Shown in pieces: positions 36,960-51,616 of a DNA stretch of 64,000 nt. The notes below the pieces were generated by a model. That model saw nothing but the letters and a program-made list of their open reading frames with translations. It made no database searches and was not told the origin of the DNA. Every line of letters begins with the position of its first letter. Position 1 is the first letter of the stretch. The position numbers and the translations under genes are program-made. Location: positions 4,784,457 through 4,848,456 of the forward strand of contig OZ024742.1 in the NCBI GenBank assembly GCA_964016885.1, written 5' to 3'. The DNA is from Eledone cirrhosa (lineage: Eukaryota; Mollusca; Cephalopoda; Octopoda; Eledonidae).

Positions 36960-39900
36960 TCTCTCTAGTTAGACTACATATAGTAATACGCTATACTGGT
37001 TTGATATCTCTGTAGTTAGACTACATATAGTAATGTGCTATAGGGGTCTGATATCTCTGTAGTTAGACAACATATAGTAATGTGCTATAGTGGTCTGATT
37101 TCTCTGTAGTTAGACAACATATAGTAATGTGCTATAGTGGTTTGATATCTCTGTAGTTAGACAACATATAGTAATGTGCTATAGTGGCCTGATATCTCTG
37201 TAGTTAGACAACATATAGTAATGTGCTATAGTGGTCTGATAGCTCTGTAGTTAGACAACATATAGTAATGTGCTATAGTTCTTTGATATTTCTATAGTTA
37301 GACTACATATAGTAATGTGCTATAGTGGTTTGATATCTCTGTAGTTAGATTACATATATTAATGTGCTATAGTGGTTTGATATCTCTGTAGTTAGACTAC
37401 ATATAGTAATGTGCTATAGTGGTATGATATCTCTGTAGTTAGACTACATATAGTAATGTGCTATAGTGGTTTGATGTCTCTGTAGTTAGACTACATATAG
37501 TAATGTGCTATAGTGGTATGATATCTCTGTAGTTAGACTACATATAGTAATGTGCTAGAGTGGTTTGATATCTCTGTAGTTAGACAAGATATAGTAATGT
37601 GCTATAGTGGTCTGATATCTCTGTAGTTAGACTACATATAATAATGTGCTAGAGTGGTTTGATATGTCTGTAGTTAGAAAACATAAAGTAATGTGCTATA
37701 GTGGTTTGATATCTCTGTAGTTAGACTACATATAGTAATGTGCTATAGTGGTATGATATCTCTGTAGTTAGACTACATATAGTAATGTGCTATAGTGGTT
37801 TCATATCTCTGTACTTAGACTACATATAGTAATGTGCTATAGTGGTTTGATATCTCTCTGGTTAGACTACATATCCTAATGTGCTATAGTGTTTTGATAT
37901 CTCTGTAGTTAGACTACATATAGTAATGTGCTATAGTGGTTTGATATCTCTGTAGTTAGACTACATATAGTAATGTGCTATAGTCGTATGATATCGCTGT
38001 AGTTACACTACATATAGTAATGTGCTATAGTGGTTTGATATCTCTGTAGTTAGACTACATATAGTAATGTGCTAGAGTGGTTTGATATCTCTGTAGTTAG
38101 ACAACATATAGTAATGTGCTATAGTGGTCTGATATCTCTGTAGTTAGACTACATATAATGATGTGCTAGAGTGGTTTGATATCTCTGTAGTTAGAAAAAA
38201 TAAAGTAATGTGCTATAGTGGTTTGATATCTCGCTGGTTAGACTACATATCCTAATGTGCTATAGTGGTCTGATATCTCTGTAGTTAGACAACATATAGT
38301 AATGTGCTATAGTGGTCTGATATCTCTGTAGTTAGACATCATATAGTAATGTGCTATAGTGACCTGATATCTCAGTAGTTAGACTACATATAGTAATGTG
38401 CTATAGTTGTTTGATATCTCTATAGTTAGACTACATATAGTAATGTGCTATAGTGGTCTGATATCTCTGTAGTTAGACAACATATAGTAATGTGCTATAG
38501 TGGCCTTATATCTTTGTAGTTAGACAACATATAGTAATGTGCTATAGTGATTTGATATCACTGTAGTTAGACTACATATAGTAATGTGCTATAGTGGTCT
38601 GATATCTCTGTAGTTAGACAACATATAGTAATGTGATATAGTGGCCTGATAACTCTGTAGTTAGACACCATATTGTAATGTGCTATAGTTGTTTGATATC
38701 TCTGTAGTTAGACTACATATAGTAATGTGCTATAGTGGTTTGATATCTCTGTAGTTAGACTACATATAGTAATGTGCTATAGTGGTTTGATATCTCTGTA
38801 GTTAGACTACATATAATAATGTGCTATACTGGTATGATATCTCTGTAGTTAGACAACATATAGTAATGTGCTATAGTGGTTTGATATCTCTGTAGTTAGA
38901 CAATATATTGTAGTGTGCTATAGTGGCCTGATATCTCTGCAATTAGACAACATATAGTAATGTGCTATAGTGGTCTGTTATTTCTCTGTAGTTAGACAAA
39001 ATATAGAAATGTGCTATAGTGGTCTGATATCTCTCTAGTTAGACTACATATAGTAATACGCTATAGTGGTTTGATATCTCTGTAGTTAGACTACATATAG
39101 TAATGTGCTATAGTGGTTTGATATCTCTGTAGTTAGACTACGTATAGTAATATGCTATAGTGGTATGATATCTCTGTAGTTAGACAACATATAGTAATGT
39201 GCTATAGTGGTTTGATATCTCTGTAGTTAGACAAAATAGAGTAATGTGCTATAGTGGCCTGATATCTCTGTAGTTAGACTACATATAGTAATGTGCTATA
39301 GTGGTCTGATATCTCTGTAGTTAGACAACATATAGTAATGTGTTATAGTGGTCTGATTTCTCTGTAGTTAGACAACATATAGTAATGTGCTATAGTGGTC
39401 TTATTTCTCTGTAGTTAGACAACATATAGTAATGTGCTATAGTGGTCATATTTCTCTGTAGTAAGACAACATATAGTAATGTGCTATAGTGGCCTGATAT
39501 CTCTGTAGTTAGACTACATATAGTAATGTGCTATAGTGGCCTGATATCTCTGTAGTTAGACTACATATAGTAATGTGCTATAGTGGTCTGATATCTCTGT
39601 AGTTAGACAACATATAGTAATGTGCTATAGTGGTCTGATTTCTCTGTAGTTAGACAACATATAGTAATGTGCTATAGTGGTTTGATATCTCTGTAGTTAG
39701 ACAACATATAGTAATGTGCTATAGTGGCCTGATATCTCTGTAGTTAGACTACATATAATAATGTGCTATAGTGGTCTGATAGCTCTGTAGTTAGACAACA
39801 TATAGTAATGTGCTATAGTGGTCTGATTTCTCTGTAGTTAGACAACATATAGTAATGTGGTATAGTGGCCTGATATCTCTGTAGTTAGACTACATTCAGT

Positions 39901-42310
39901 AATGTGCTATAGTGGTCTGATTTCTCTGTAGTTAGACAACATATAGTAATGTGCTATAGTGGCTTGATATGTCTGTAGTTAGACTACATATAGTAATGTG
40001 CTATAGTGGTCTGATATCTCTGTAGTTAGACAACATATTGTAATGTGCTATAGTGGTTTGATATCTCTGTAGTTAGACAACATATAGTAATGTGCTATAG
40101 TGGCCTGATATCTCTGTAGTTAGGCTACATATAGTAATGTGCTATAGTGGTCTGATATCTCTGTAGTTAGACAACATATTGTAATGTGCTATAGTTGTTT
40201 GATATTTCTATAGTTAGACTACATATAGTAATGTGCTATAGTGGTTTGATATCTCTGTAGTTAGACTACATATAGTAAGGTGCTATAGTGGTTTGATATC
40301 TCTGTAGTTAGACTACATATAGTAATGTGCTATAGTGGTTTGATATCTCTGTAGTTAGACTACATATAGTAATGTGCTATAGTGGTATGATATCTCTGTA
40401 GTTAAACTACATATAGTAATGTGCTATAGTGGTTTGATATCTCTGTAGTTAGACTACATATAGTAATGTGCTATAGTGGTTTGATATCTCTCTGGTTAGA
40501 CTACATATCCTAATGTGCTATAGTGGTCTGATATCTCTGTAGTTAGACAACATATAGTAATGTGCTATAGTGGTCTGATATCTCAGTAGTTAGACAACAT
40601 ATAGTAACGTGCTATAGTGGCCTGATATCTCTGTAGTTAGACTACATATAGTAACGTGCTATAGTGGTTTGATATCTCTGTAGTTAGACTACATATAGTA
40701 ATGTGCTCTAGTGGTATGATATCTCTGTAGTTAGACTACATATAGTAATGTGCTATAGTGGTTTGATATCTCTGTAGTTAGACTACATATAGTAATGTGC
40801 TATAGTGGTATGATATCTCAGTAGTTAGACTACATATAGTAATGTGCTATAGTGGTTTGATATCTCTGTAGTTAGACTACATATAGTAATGTGCTAGAGT
40901 GGTTTGATATCTCTGTAGTAAGACAACATATAGTAATGTGCTAGAGTGGTCTGATATCTCTGTAGTTAGCCTACATATAATAATGTGCTAGTGTGGTTTG
41001 ATATCTCTGTATTTAGAAAACATAAAGTAATGTGCTATAGTGGTTTGATATCTCTCTGGTTAGACTACATATCCTAATGTGCTATAGTGGTCTGATATCT
41101 CTGTAGTTAGACAACATATAGTAATGTGCTATAGTGGTCTGATATCTCTGTAGTTAGACAACATATAGTAACGTGCTATAGTGGCCTGATATCTCTGTAG
41201 TTAGACTACATATAGTAATGTGCTATAGTGGTTTGATATCTCTGTAGTTAGACTACATATAGTAATGTGCTATAGTCGTATGATATCTCTGTAGTTAGAC
41301 TACATAGAGTAATGTGCTATAGTGGTCTGATATCTCTGTAGTTAGAGAACATAGAGTAATGTGCTATAGTGGTCTGATGTCTCTGTAGTTAGACAACATA
41401 TAGTAACGTGCTATAGTGGCCTGATATCTCTGTAGTTAGACTACATATAGTAATGTGCTATAGTTGTCTGATATCTCTGTAGTTAGACAACATATAGTAA
41501 TGTGCTATAGTGGTCTGATATCTCTGTAGTTAGACAACATATAGTAATGTGCTATAGTGGCCTGATATCTCAGTAGTTAGACTACATATAGTAATGTGCT
41601 ATAGTTGTTTGATATCTCTATAGTTAGACTACATATAGTAATGTGCTATAGTGGTCTGATATCTCTGTAGTTAGACAACATATAGTAATGTGCTATAGTG
41701 GCCTTATATCTTTGTAGTTAGACAACATATAGTAATGTGCTATAGTGGTTTGATATCACTGTAGTTAGACTACATATAGTAATGTGCTATAGTGGTCTGA
41801 TATCTCTGTAGTTAGACAACATATAGTAATGTGCTATAGTGGACTGATAACTCTGTAGTTAGACAACATATAGTAATGTGCTATAGTTGTTTGATATCTC
41901 TGTAGTTAGACTACATATAGTAATGTGCTATAGTGGTTTGATATCTCTGTAGTTAGACTACATATAGTAATGTGCTATAGTGGTCTGATATCTCTGTAGT
42001 TAGACAACACATAGTAATGTGCTATAGTGGCCTTATATCTTTGTAGTTAGACAACATATAGTAATGTGCTATAGTGGTTTGATATCACTGTAGTTAGACT
42101 ACATATAGTAATGTGCTATAGTGGTCTGATATCTCTGTAGTTAGACAACATATAGTAATGTGCTATAGTGGTCTGATATCTCTGTAGTTAGACAACATAT
42201 ATTAATGTGCTATAGTGGCCTGATAACTCTGTAGTTAGACAACATATAGTAATGTGCTATAGTTGTTTGATATCTCTGTAGTTAGACTACATATAGTAAT
42301 GTGCTATAGT
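36960..42310 (+). repeat. About 5.3-kb dispersed segmental duplication, copy 1 (partner 54,452-59,755)
   Basis: The variant order here recurs about 17.4 kb downstream. The offset is 17,492 at TAGGGGTC (37,041 and 54,533), TCGTATGATATCGC (37,983 and 55,475) and GTGACCTG (38,361 and 55,853). It is 17,445 at GGTCATATTTC (39,445 and 56,890), GTAAGGTGC (40,277 and 57,722), CTAGTGTGG (40,991 and 58,436), GTTAGAGAAC (41,341 and 58,786) and the ATATTAATG pair (42,201 and 59,646). The 47-bp step is one monomer with GTGTTATAG (about 39,342) missing from the partner. Substitutions such as TTTCATATC (about 37,800) are private to this copy. Confidence 0.88.
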
Positions 42311-42605
42311 GGTTTGATATCTCTGTAGTTAGACTACATATAGTAATGTGCTATAGTGGTTTGATATCTCTGTAGTTAGACTACATATAATAATGTGCTA
42401 TACTGGTATGATATCTCTGTAGTTAGACTACATATAGTAATACGCTATAGTGGTTTGTATCTCTGTAGTTAGACAACATATAGTAATGTGCTATAGTGGT
42501 CTGATATCTCTGTAGTTAGCCTACATATAATAAAAGTGCTAGAGTGGTTTGATATCTTTGTATTTAGAAAACATAAAGTAATGTGCTATAGTGGTCTGAT
42601 AGCTC
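42311..42605 (+). repeat. Short satellite linker with unusual length variants
   Basis: Six or so monomers include a 46-bp TTGTATCTC monomer at 42,455 outside the usual cassette and a 48-bp monomer at about 42,532 (AATAAAAGTGC for AATAATGTGC). The same arrangement, with a 1-bp insertion of a different kind (AATAAATGTGC, about 53,346), recurs at 53,200-53,400. Confidence 0.78.
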
Positions 42606-45097
42606 TGTAGTTAGACAACATATAGTAATGTGCTATAGTGGTCTGATTTCTCTGTAGTTAGACAACATATAGTAATGTGGTATAGTGGCCTGATATCTCT
42701 GTAGTTAGACTACATACAGTAATGTGCTATAGTGGTCTGATTTCTCTGTAGTTAGACAACATATAGTAATGTGCTATAGTGGTCTGATATCTCTGTAGTT
42801 AGACAACATATATTAATGTGCTATAGTGGCCTGATAACTCTGTAGTTAGACAACATATAGTAATGTGCTATAGTTGTTTGATATCTCTGTAGTTAGACTA
42901 CATATAGTAATGTGCTATAGTGGCCTGATATCTCTGCAAATAGACAACATATAGTAATGTGCTATAGTGGTCTGTTATTTCTCTGTAGTTAGACAAAATA
43001 TAGAAATGTGCTATAGTGGTCTGATATCTCTCCAGTTAGACTACATATAGTAATACGCTATAGTGGTTTGTATCTCTGTAGTTAGACAACATATAGTAAT
43101 GTGCTATAGTGGTCTGATATCTCTGTAGTTAGCCTACATATAATAATGTGCTAGAGTGGTTTGATATCTCTGTATTTAGAAAACATAAAGTAATGTGCTA
43201 TAGTGGTCTGATAGCTCTGTAGTTAGACAACATATAGTAATGTGCTATAGTGGTCTGATTTCTCTGTAGTTAGACAACATATAGTAATGTGGTATAGTGG
43301 CCTGATATCTCTGTAGTTAGACTACATACAGTAATGTGCTATAGTGGTCTGATTTCTCTGTAGTTAGACAACATATAGTAATGTGCTATAGTGGCCTGAT
43401 ATGTCTGTAGTTAGACAACATATAGTAATGTGCTATAGTGGCCTTATATCTTTGTAGTTAGACAACATATAGTAATGTGCTATAGTTATTTGATATCTCT
43501 GTAGTTAGACTACATATAGTAATGTGCTATAGTGGTTTGATATCTCTGTAGTTAGACTACATATAGTAATGTGCTATAGTGGTTTGATATCTCTGTAGTT
43601 AGACTACATATAATAATGTGCTATACTGGTATGATATCTCTGTAGTTAGACAACATATAGTAATGTGCTATAGTGGTTTGATATCTCTGTAGTTAGGCAA
43701 CATACAGTAATGTGCTATAGTGGCCTGATATCTCTGCAATTAGACAACATATAGTAATGTGCTATAGTGGTCTGATATCTCTCTAGTTAGACTACATATA
43801 GTAATACGCTATACTGGTTTGATATCTCTGTAGTTAGACTACATATAGTAATGTGCTATAGGGGTCTGATATCTCTGTAGTTAGACAACATATAGTAATG
43901 TGCTATAGTGGTCTGATTTCTCTGTAGTTAGACAACATATAGTAATGTGCTATAGTGGTTTGATATCACTGTAGTTAGACAACATATAGTAATGTGCTAT
44001 AGTGGCCTGATATCTCTGTAGTTAGACTACATATAGTAATGTGCTATAGTGGTCTGATAGCTCTGTAGTTAGACAACATATAGTAATGTGCTATAGTTCT
44101 TTGATATTTCTATAGTTAGACTACATATAGTAATGTGCTATAGTGGTTTGATATCTCTGTAGTTAGACTACATATATTAATGTGCTATAGTGGTTTGATA
44201 TCTCTGTAGTTAGACTACATATAGTAATGTGCTATAGTGGTATGATATCTCTGTAGTTAGACTACATATAGTAATGTGCTATAGTGGTTTGATGTCTCTG
44301 TAGTTAGACTACATATAGTAATGTGCTATAGTGGTATGATATCTCTGTAGTTAGACTACATATAGTAATGTGCTAGAGTGGTTTGATATCTCTGTCGTTA
44401 GACAAGATATAGTAATGTGCTATAGGGGTCTGATATCTCTGTAGTTAGACTACATAAAATAATGTGCTAGAGTGGTTTGATATGTCTGTAGTTAGAAAAC
44501 ATAAAGTAATGTGCTATAGTGGTTTGATATCTCTGTAGTTAGACAACATATAGTAATGTGCTATAGTGGTATGATATCTCTGTAGTTAGACTACATATAG
44601 TAATGTGCTATAGTGGTTTGATATCTCTGTACTTAGACTACATATAGTAATGTGCTATAGTGGTTTGATATCTCTCTGGTTAGACTACATATCCTAATGT
44701 GCTATAGTGTTTTGATATCTCTGTAGTTAGACTACATATAGTAATGTGCTATAGTGGTTTGATATCTCTGTAGTTAGACTACATATAGTAATGTGCTATA
44801 GTCGTATGATATCGCTGTAGTTACACTACATATAGTAATGTGCTATAGTGGTTTGATATCTCTGTAGTTAGACTACATATAGTAATGTGCTAGAGTGGTT
44901 TGATATCTCTGTAGTTAGACAACATATAGTAATGTGCTATAGTGGTCTGATATCTCTGTAGTTAGACTACATATAATGATGTGCTAGAGTGGTTTGATAT
45001 CTCTGTAGTTAGAAAAAATAAAGTAATGTGCTATAGTGGTTTGATATCTCGCTGGTTAGACTACATATCCTAATGTGCTATAGTGGTCTGATATCTC
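42606..45097 (+). repeat. Second-domain unit, copy 1 (2,492 bp, 53 monomers + 1)
   Basis: CTGCAAATAG lies at 42,937, 45,429 and 47,733, giving offsets of 2,492 (53 x 47 + 1) and 2,304 (49 x 47 + 1). The +1 is the net effect of one 49-bp and one 46-bp monomer per unit. This copy has five monomers with TCGTATGATATCGC, GTTACACTAC, GTGCTAGAG and ATAATGATGTG (about 44,775-45,010) that the next two copies lack. Private marks include CTGTCGTTAG (about 44,394). Confidence 0.85.
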
Positions 45098-47523
45098 TGT
45101 AGTTAGACAACATATAGTAATGTGCTATAGTGGTCTGATTTCTCTGTAGTTAGACAACATATAGTAATGTGGTATAGTGGCCTGATATCTCTGTAGTTAG
45201 ACTACATACAGTAATGTGCTATAGTGGTCTGATTTCTCTGTAGTTAGACAACATATAGTAATGTGCTATAGTGGTCTGATATCTCTGTAGTTAGACAACA
45301 TATATTAATGTGCTATAGTGGCCTGATAACTCTGTAGTTAGACAACATATAGTAATGTGCTATAGTTGTTTGATATCTCTGTAGTTAGACTACATATAGT
45401 AATGTGCTATAGTGGCCTGATATCTCTGCAAATAGACAACATATAGTAATGTGCTATAGTGGTCTGTTATTTCTCTGTAGTTAGACAAAATATAGAAATG
45501 TGCTATAGTGGTCTGATATCTCTCCAGTTAGACTACATATAGTAATACGCTATAGTGGTTTGTATCTCTGTAGTTAGACAACATATAGTAATGTGCTATA
45601 GTGGTCTGATATCTCTGTAGTTAGCCTACATATAATAATGTGCTAGAGTGGTTTGATATCTCTGTATTTAGAAAACATAAAGTAATGTGCTATAGTGGTC
45701 TGATAGCTCTGTAGTTAGACAACATATAGTAATGTGCTATAGTGGTCTGATTTCTCTGTAGTTAGACAACATATAGTAATGTGGTATAGTGGCCTGATAT
45801 CTCTGTAGTTAGACTACATACAGTAATGTGCTATAGTGGTCTGATTTCTCTGTAGTTAGACAACATATAGTAATGTGCTATAGTGGCCTGATATGTCTGT
45901 AGTTGGACAACATATAGTAATGTGCTATAGTGGCCTTATATCTTTGTAGTTAGACAACATATAGTAATGTGCTATAGTTGTTTGATATCTCTGTAGTTAG
46001 ACTACATATAGTAATGTGCTATAGTGGTTTGATATCTCTGTAGTTAGACTACATATAGTAATGTGCTATAGTGGTTTGATGTCTCTGTAGTTAGACTACA
46101 TATAATAATGTGCTATACTGGTATGATATCTCTGTAGTTAGACAACATATAGTAATGTGCTATAGTGGTTTGATATCTCTGTAGTTAGACAACATACAGT
46201 AATGTGCTATAGTGGCCTGATATCTCTGCAATTAGAAAACATATAGTAATGTGCTATAGTGGTCTGATATCTCTCTAGTTAGACTACATATAGTAATACG
46301 CTATACTGGTTTGATATCTCTGTAGTTAGACTACATATAGTAATGTGCTATAGGGGTCTGATATCTCTGTAGTTAGACAACATATAGTAATGTGCTATAG
46401 TGGTCTGATTTCTCTGTAGTTAGACAACATATAGTAATGTGCTATAGTGGTTTGATATCTCTGTAGTTAGACAACATATAGTAATGTGCTATAGTGGCCT
46501 GATATCTCTGTAGTTAGACTACATATAGTAATGTGCTATAGTGGTCTGATAGCTCTGTAGTTAGACAACATATAGTAATGTGCTATAGTTCTTTGATATT
46601 TCTATAGTTAGACTACATATAGTAATGTGCTATAGTGGTTTGATATCTCTGTAGTTAGACTACATATATTAATGTGCTATAGTGGTTTGATATCTCTGTA
46701 GTTAGACTACATATAGTAATGTGCTATAGTGGTATGATATCTCTGTAGTTAGACTACATATAGTAATGTGCTATAGTGGTTTGATGTCTCTGTAGTTAGA
46801 CTACATATAGTAATGTGCTATATTGGTATGATATCTCTGTAGTTAGACTACATATAGTAATGTGCTAGAGTGGTTTGATATCTCTGTAGTTAGACAAGAT
46901 ATAGTAATGTGCTATAGTGGTCTGATATCTCTGTAGTTAGACTACATAAAATAATGTGCTAGAGTGGTTTGATATGTCTGTAGTTAGAAAACATAAAGTA
47001 ATGTGCTATAGTGGTTTGATATCTCTGTAGTTAGACAACATATAGTAATGTGCTATAGTGGTATGATATCTCTGTAGTTAGACTACATATAGTAATGTGC
47101 TATAGTGGTTTGATATCTCTGTACTTAGACTACATATAGTAATGTGCTATAGTGGTTTGATATCTCTCTGGTTAGACTACATATCCTAATGTGCTATAGT
47201 GTTTTGATATCTCTGTAGTTAGACTACATATAGTAATGTGCTATAGTGGTTTGATATCTCTGTAGTTAGAAAAAATAAAGTAATGTGCTATAGTGGTTTG
47301 ATATCTCGCTGGTTAGACTACATATCCTAATGTGCTATAGTGGTCTGATATCTCTGTAGTTAGACAACATATAGTAATATGCTATAGTGGTCTGATATCT
47401 CTGTAGTTAGACAACATATAGTAATGTGCTATAGTGACCTGATATCTCAGTAGTTAGACTACATATAGTAATGTGCTATAGTTGTTTGATATCTCTATAG
47501 TTAAACTACATATAGTAATGTGC
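45098..47523 (+). repeat. Second-domain unit, copy 2 (2,304-bp period)
   Basis: This pairs with copy 3 at an offset of exactly 2,304 bp: GTAGTTGGAC (45,901 and 48,205), TTGATGTCTC (46,081 and 48,385) and TAGAAAAAAT (47,267 and 49,571). The strict tandem edge is near 45,220. Relative to copy 1 it has lost 235 bp (five monomers) at about 47,270, where a TAGTTAG of one monomer joins directly to AAAAAATAAAG of another, and it has gained a GTGACCTG and TTGTTTG stretch at its right end. Confidence 0.87.
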
Positions 47524-49827
47524 TATAGTGGTCTGATTTCTCTGTAGTTAGACAACATATAGTAATGTGCTATAGTGGTCTGATATCTCTGTAGTTAGAC
47601 AACATATATTAATGTGCTATAGTGGCCTGATAACTCTGTAGTTAGACAACATATAGTAATGTGCTATAGTTGTTTGATATCTCTGTAGTTAGACTACATA
47701 TAGTAATGTGCTATAGTGGCCTGATATCTCTGCAAATAGACAACATATAGTAATGTGCTATAGTGGTCTGTTATTTCTCTGTAGTTAGACAAAATATAGA
47801 AATGTGCTATAGTGGTCTGATATCTCTCCAGTTAGACTACATATAGTAATACGCTATAGTGGTTTGTATCTCTGTAGTTAGACAACATATAGTAATGTGC
47901 TATAGTGGTCTGATATCTCTGTAGTTAGCCTACATATAATAATGTGCTAGAGTGGTTTGATATCTCTGTATTTAGAAAACATAAAGTAATGTGCTATAGT
48001 GGTCTGATAGCTCTGTAGTTAGACAACATATAGTAATGTGCTATAGTGGTCTGATTTCTCTGTAGTTAGACAACATATAGTAATGTGGTATAGTGGCCTG
48101 ATATCTCTGTAGTTAGACTACATACAGTAATGTGCTATAGTGGTCTGATTTCTCTGTAGTTAGACAACATATAGTAATGTGCTATAGTGGCCTGATATGT
48201 CTGTAGTTGGACAACATATAGTAATGTGCTATAGTGGCCTTATATCTTTGTAGTTAGACAACATATAGTAATGTGCTATAGTTGTTTGATATCTCTGTAG
48301 TTAGACTACATATAGTAATGTGCTATAGTGGTTTGATATCTCTGTAGTTAGACTACATATAGTAATGTGCTATAGTGGTTTGATGTCTCTGTAGTTAGAC
48401 TACATATAATAATGTGCTATACTGGTATGATATCTCTGTAGTTAGACAACATATAGTAATGTGCTATAGTGGTTTGATATCTCTGTAGTTAGACAACATA
48501 CAGTAATGTGCTATAGTGGCCTGATATCTCTGCAATTAGAAAACATATAGTAATGTGCTATAGTGGTCTGATATCTCTCTAGTTAGACTACATATAGTAA
48601 TACGCTATACTGGTTTGATATCTCTGTAGTTAGACTACATATAGTAATGTGCTATAGGGGTCTGATATCTCTGTAGTTAGACAACATATAGTAATGTGCT
48701 ATAGTGGTCTGATTTCTCTGTAGTTAGACAACATATAGTAATGTGCTATAGTGGTTTGATATCTCTGTAGTTAGACAACATATAGTAATGTGCTATAGTG
48801 GCCTGATATCTCTGTAGTTAGACTACATATAGTAATGTGCTATAGTGGTCTGATAGCTCTGTAGTTAGACAACATATAGTAATGTGCTATAGTTCTTTGA
48901 TATTTCTATAGTTAGACTACATATAGTAATGTGCTATAGTGGTTTGATATCTCTGTAGTTAGACTACATATATTAATGTGCTATAGTGGTTTGATATCTC
49001 TGTAGTTAGACTACATATAGTAATGTGCTATAGTGGTATGATATCTCTGTAGTTAGACTACATATAGTAATGTGCTATAGTGGTTTGATGTCTCCGTAGT
49101 TAGACTACATATAGTAATGTGCTATATTGGTATGATATCTCTGTAGTTAGACTACATATAGTAATGTGCTAGAGTGGTTTGATATCTCTGTAGTTAGACA
49201 AGATATAGTAATGTGCTATAGTGGTCTGATATCTCTGTAGTTAGACTACATAAAATAATGTGCTAGAGTGGTTTGATATGTCTGTAGTTAGAAAACATAA
49301 AGTAATGTGCTATAGTGGTTTGATATCTCTGTAGTTAGACAACATATAGTAATGTGCTATAGTGGTATGATATCTCTGTAGTTAGACTACATATAGTAAT
49401 GTGCTATAGTGGTTTGATATCTCTGTACTTAGACTACATATAGTAATGTGCTATAGTGGTTTGATATCTCTCTGGTTAGACTACATATCCTAATGTGCTA
49501 TAGTGTTTTGATATCTCTGTAGTTAGACTACATATAGTAATGTGCTATAGTGGTTTGATATCTCTGTAGTTAGAAAAAATAAAGTAATGTGCTATAGTGG
49601 TTTGATATCTCGCTGGTTAGACTACATATCCTAATGTGCTATAGTGGTCTGATATCTCTGTAGTTAGACAACATATAGTAATATGCTATAGTGGTCTGAT
49701 ATCTCTGTAGTTAGACAACATATAGTAATGTGCTATAGTGACCTGATATCTCAGTAGTTAGACTACATATAGTAATGTGCTATAGTTGTTTGATATCTCT
49801 ATAGTTAAACTACATATAGTAATGTGC
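47524..49827 (+). repeat. Second-domain unit, copy 3 (2,304 bp)
   Basis: This is near-identical to 45,220-47,523, including the same 235-bp internal deletion (here at about 49,574), so the deletion came before the duplication. One private change is GATGTCTCCG at about 49,088. The right edge is at about 49,837, where copy 2 continues to GATTTCTCTG but this one to GATATCTCTG and then to sequence shared with 38.45 kb. Confidence 0.87.
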
Positions 49828-51616
49828 TATAGTGGTCTGATATCTCTGTAGTTAGACAACATATAGTAATGTGCTATAGTGGCCTTATATCTTTGTAGTT
49901 AGACAACATATAGTAATGTGCTATAGTGATTTGATATCACTGTAGTTAGACTACATATAGTAATGTGCTATAGTGGTCTGATATCTCTGTAGTTAGACAA
50001 CATATAGTAATGTGCTATAGTGGCCTGATATCTCTGTAGTTAGACTACATATAGTAATGTGCTATAGTGGTTTGATATCTCTGTAGTTAGACAATATATT
50101 GTAGTGTGCTATAGTGGCCTGATATCTCTGCAATTAGACAACATATAGTAATGTGCTATAGTGGTCTGTTATTTCTCTGTAGTTAGACAAAATATAGAAA
50201 TGTGCTATAGTGGTCTGATATCTCTCTAGTTAGACTACATATAGTAATACGCTATAGTGGTTTGATATCTCTGTAGTTAGACTACATATAGTAATGTGCT
50301 ATAGTGGTTTGATATCTCTGTAGTTAGACTACGTATAGTAATGTGCTATAGTGGTATGATATCTCTGTAGTTAGACAACATATAGTAATGTGCTATAGTG
50401 GTTTGATATCTCTGTAGTTAGACAAAATAGAGTAATGTGCTATAGTGGCCTGATATCTCTGTAGTTAGACTACATATAGTAATGTGCTATAGTGGTCTGA
50501 TATCTCTGTAGTTAGACAACATATAGTAATGTGTTATAGTGGTCTGATTTCTCTGTAGTTAGACAACATATAGTAATGTGCTATAGTGGTCTTATTTCTC
50601 TGTAGTTAGACAACATATAGTAATGTGCTATAGTGGTCATATTTCTCTGTAGTAAGACAACATATAGTAATGTGCTATAGTAGCCTGATATCTCTGTAGT
50701 TAGACTACATATAGTAATGTGCTATAGTGGCCTGATATCTCTGTAGTTAGACTACATATAGTAATGTGCTATAGTGGTCTGATATATCTGTAGTTAGACA
50801 ACATATAGTAATGTGATATAGTGGTCTGATTTCTCTGTAGTTAGACAACATATAGTAATGTGCTATAGTGGTTTGATATCTCTGTAGTTAGACAACATAT
50901 AGTAATGTGCTATAGTGGCCTGATACCTCTGTAGTTAGACTACATATAGTAATGTGCTATAGTGGTCTGATAGCTCTGTAGTTAGACAACATATAGTAAT
51001 GTGCTATAGTGGTCTGATTTCTCTGTAGTTAGACAACATATAGTAATGTGGTATAGTGGACTGATATCTCTGTAGTTAGACTACATACAGTAATGTGCTA
51101 TAGTGGTCTGATTTCTCTGTAGTTAGACAACATATAGTAATGTGCTATAGTGGCTTGATATGTCTGTAGTTAGACTACATATAGTAATGTGCTATAGTGG
51201 TCTGATATCTCTGTAGTTAGACAACATATTGTAATGTGCTATAGTGGTTTGATATCTCTGTAGTTAGACAACATATAGTAATGTGCTATAGTGGCCTGAT
51301 ATCTCTGTAGTTAGACTACATATAGTAATGTGCTATAGTGGTCTGATATCTCTGTAGTTAGACAACATATAGTAATGTGCTATAGTTGTTTGATATTTCT
51401 ATAGTTAGACTACATATAGTAATGTGCTATAGTGGTTTGATATCTCTGTAGTTAGACTACATATAGTAAGGTGCTATAGTGGTTTGATATCTCTGTAGTT
51501 AGACTACATATAGTAATGTGCTATAGTGGTTTGATATCTCTGTAGTTAGACTACATATAGTAATGTGCTATAGTGGTATGATATCTCTGTAGTTAAACTA
51601 CATATAGTAATGTGCT
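49828..51616 (+). repeat. Third, deleted copy of part of the 37-42-kb segment
   Basis: It matches 38.45-40.43 kb: TGATTTGATATCAC at 38,548 and 49,927 (offset 11,379), then CAATATATTGTAGTG at 38,901 and 50,092, GGTCATATTTC at 39,445 and 50,636 and GTAAGGTGC at 40,277 and 51,468 (offset 11,191). The 188-bp step is four monomers missing here. At about 51,616 a further 29 monomers (1,363 bp; 40.43-41.8 kb in copy 1) are skipped and the order resumes at GGACTGATAAC (41,841 and 51,669). Confidence 0.83.
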
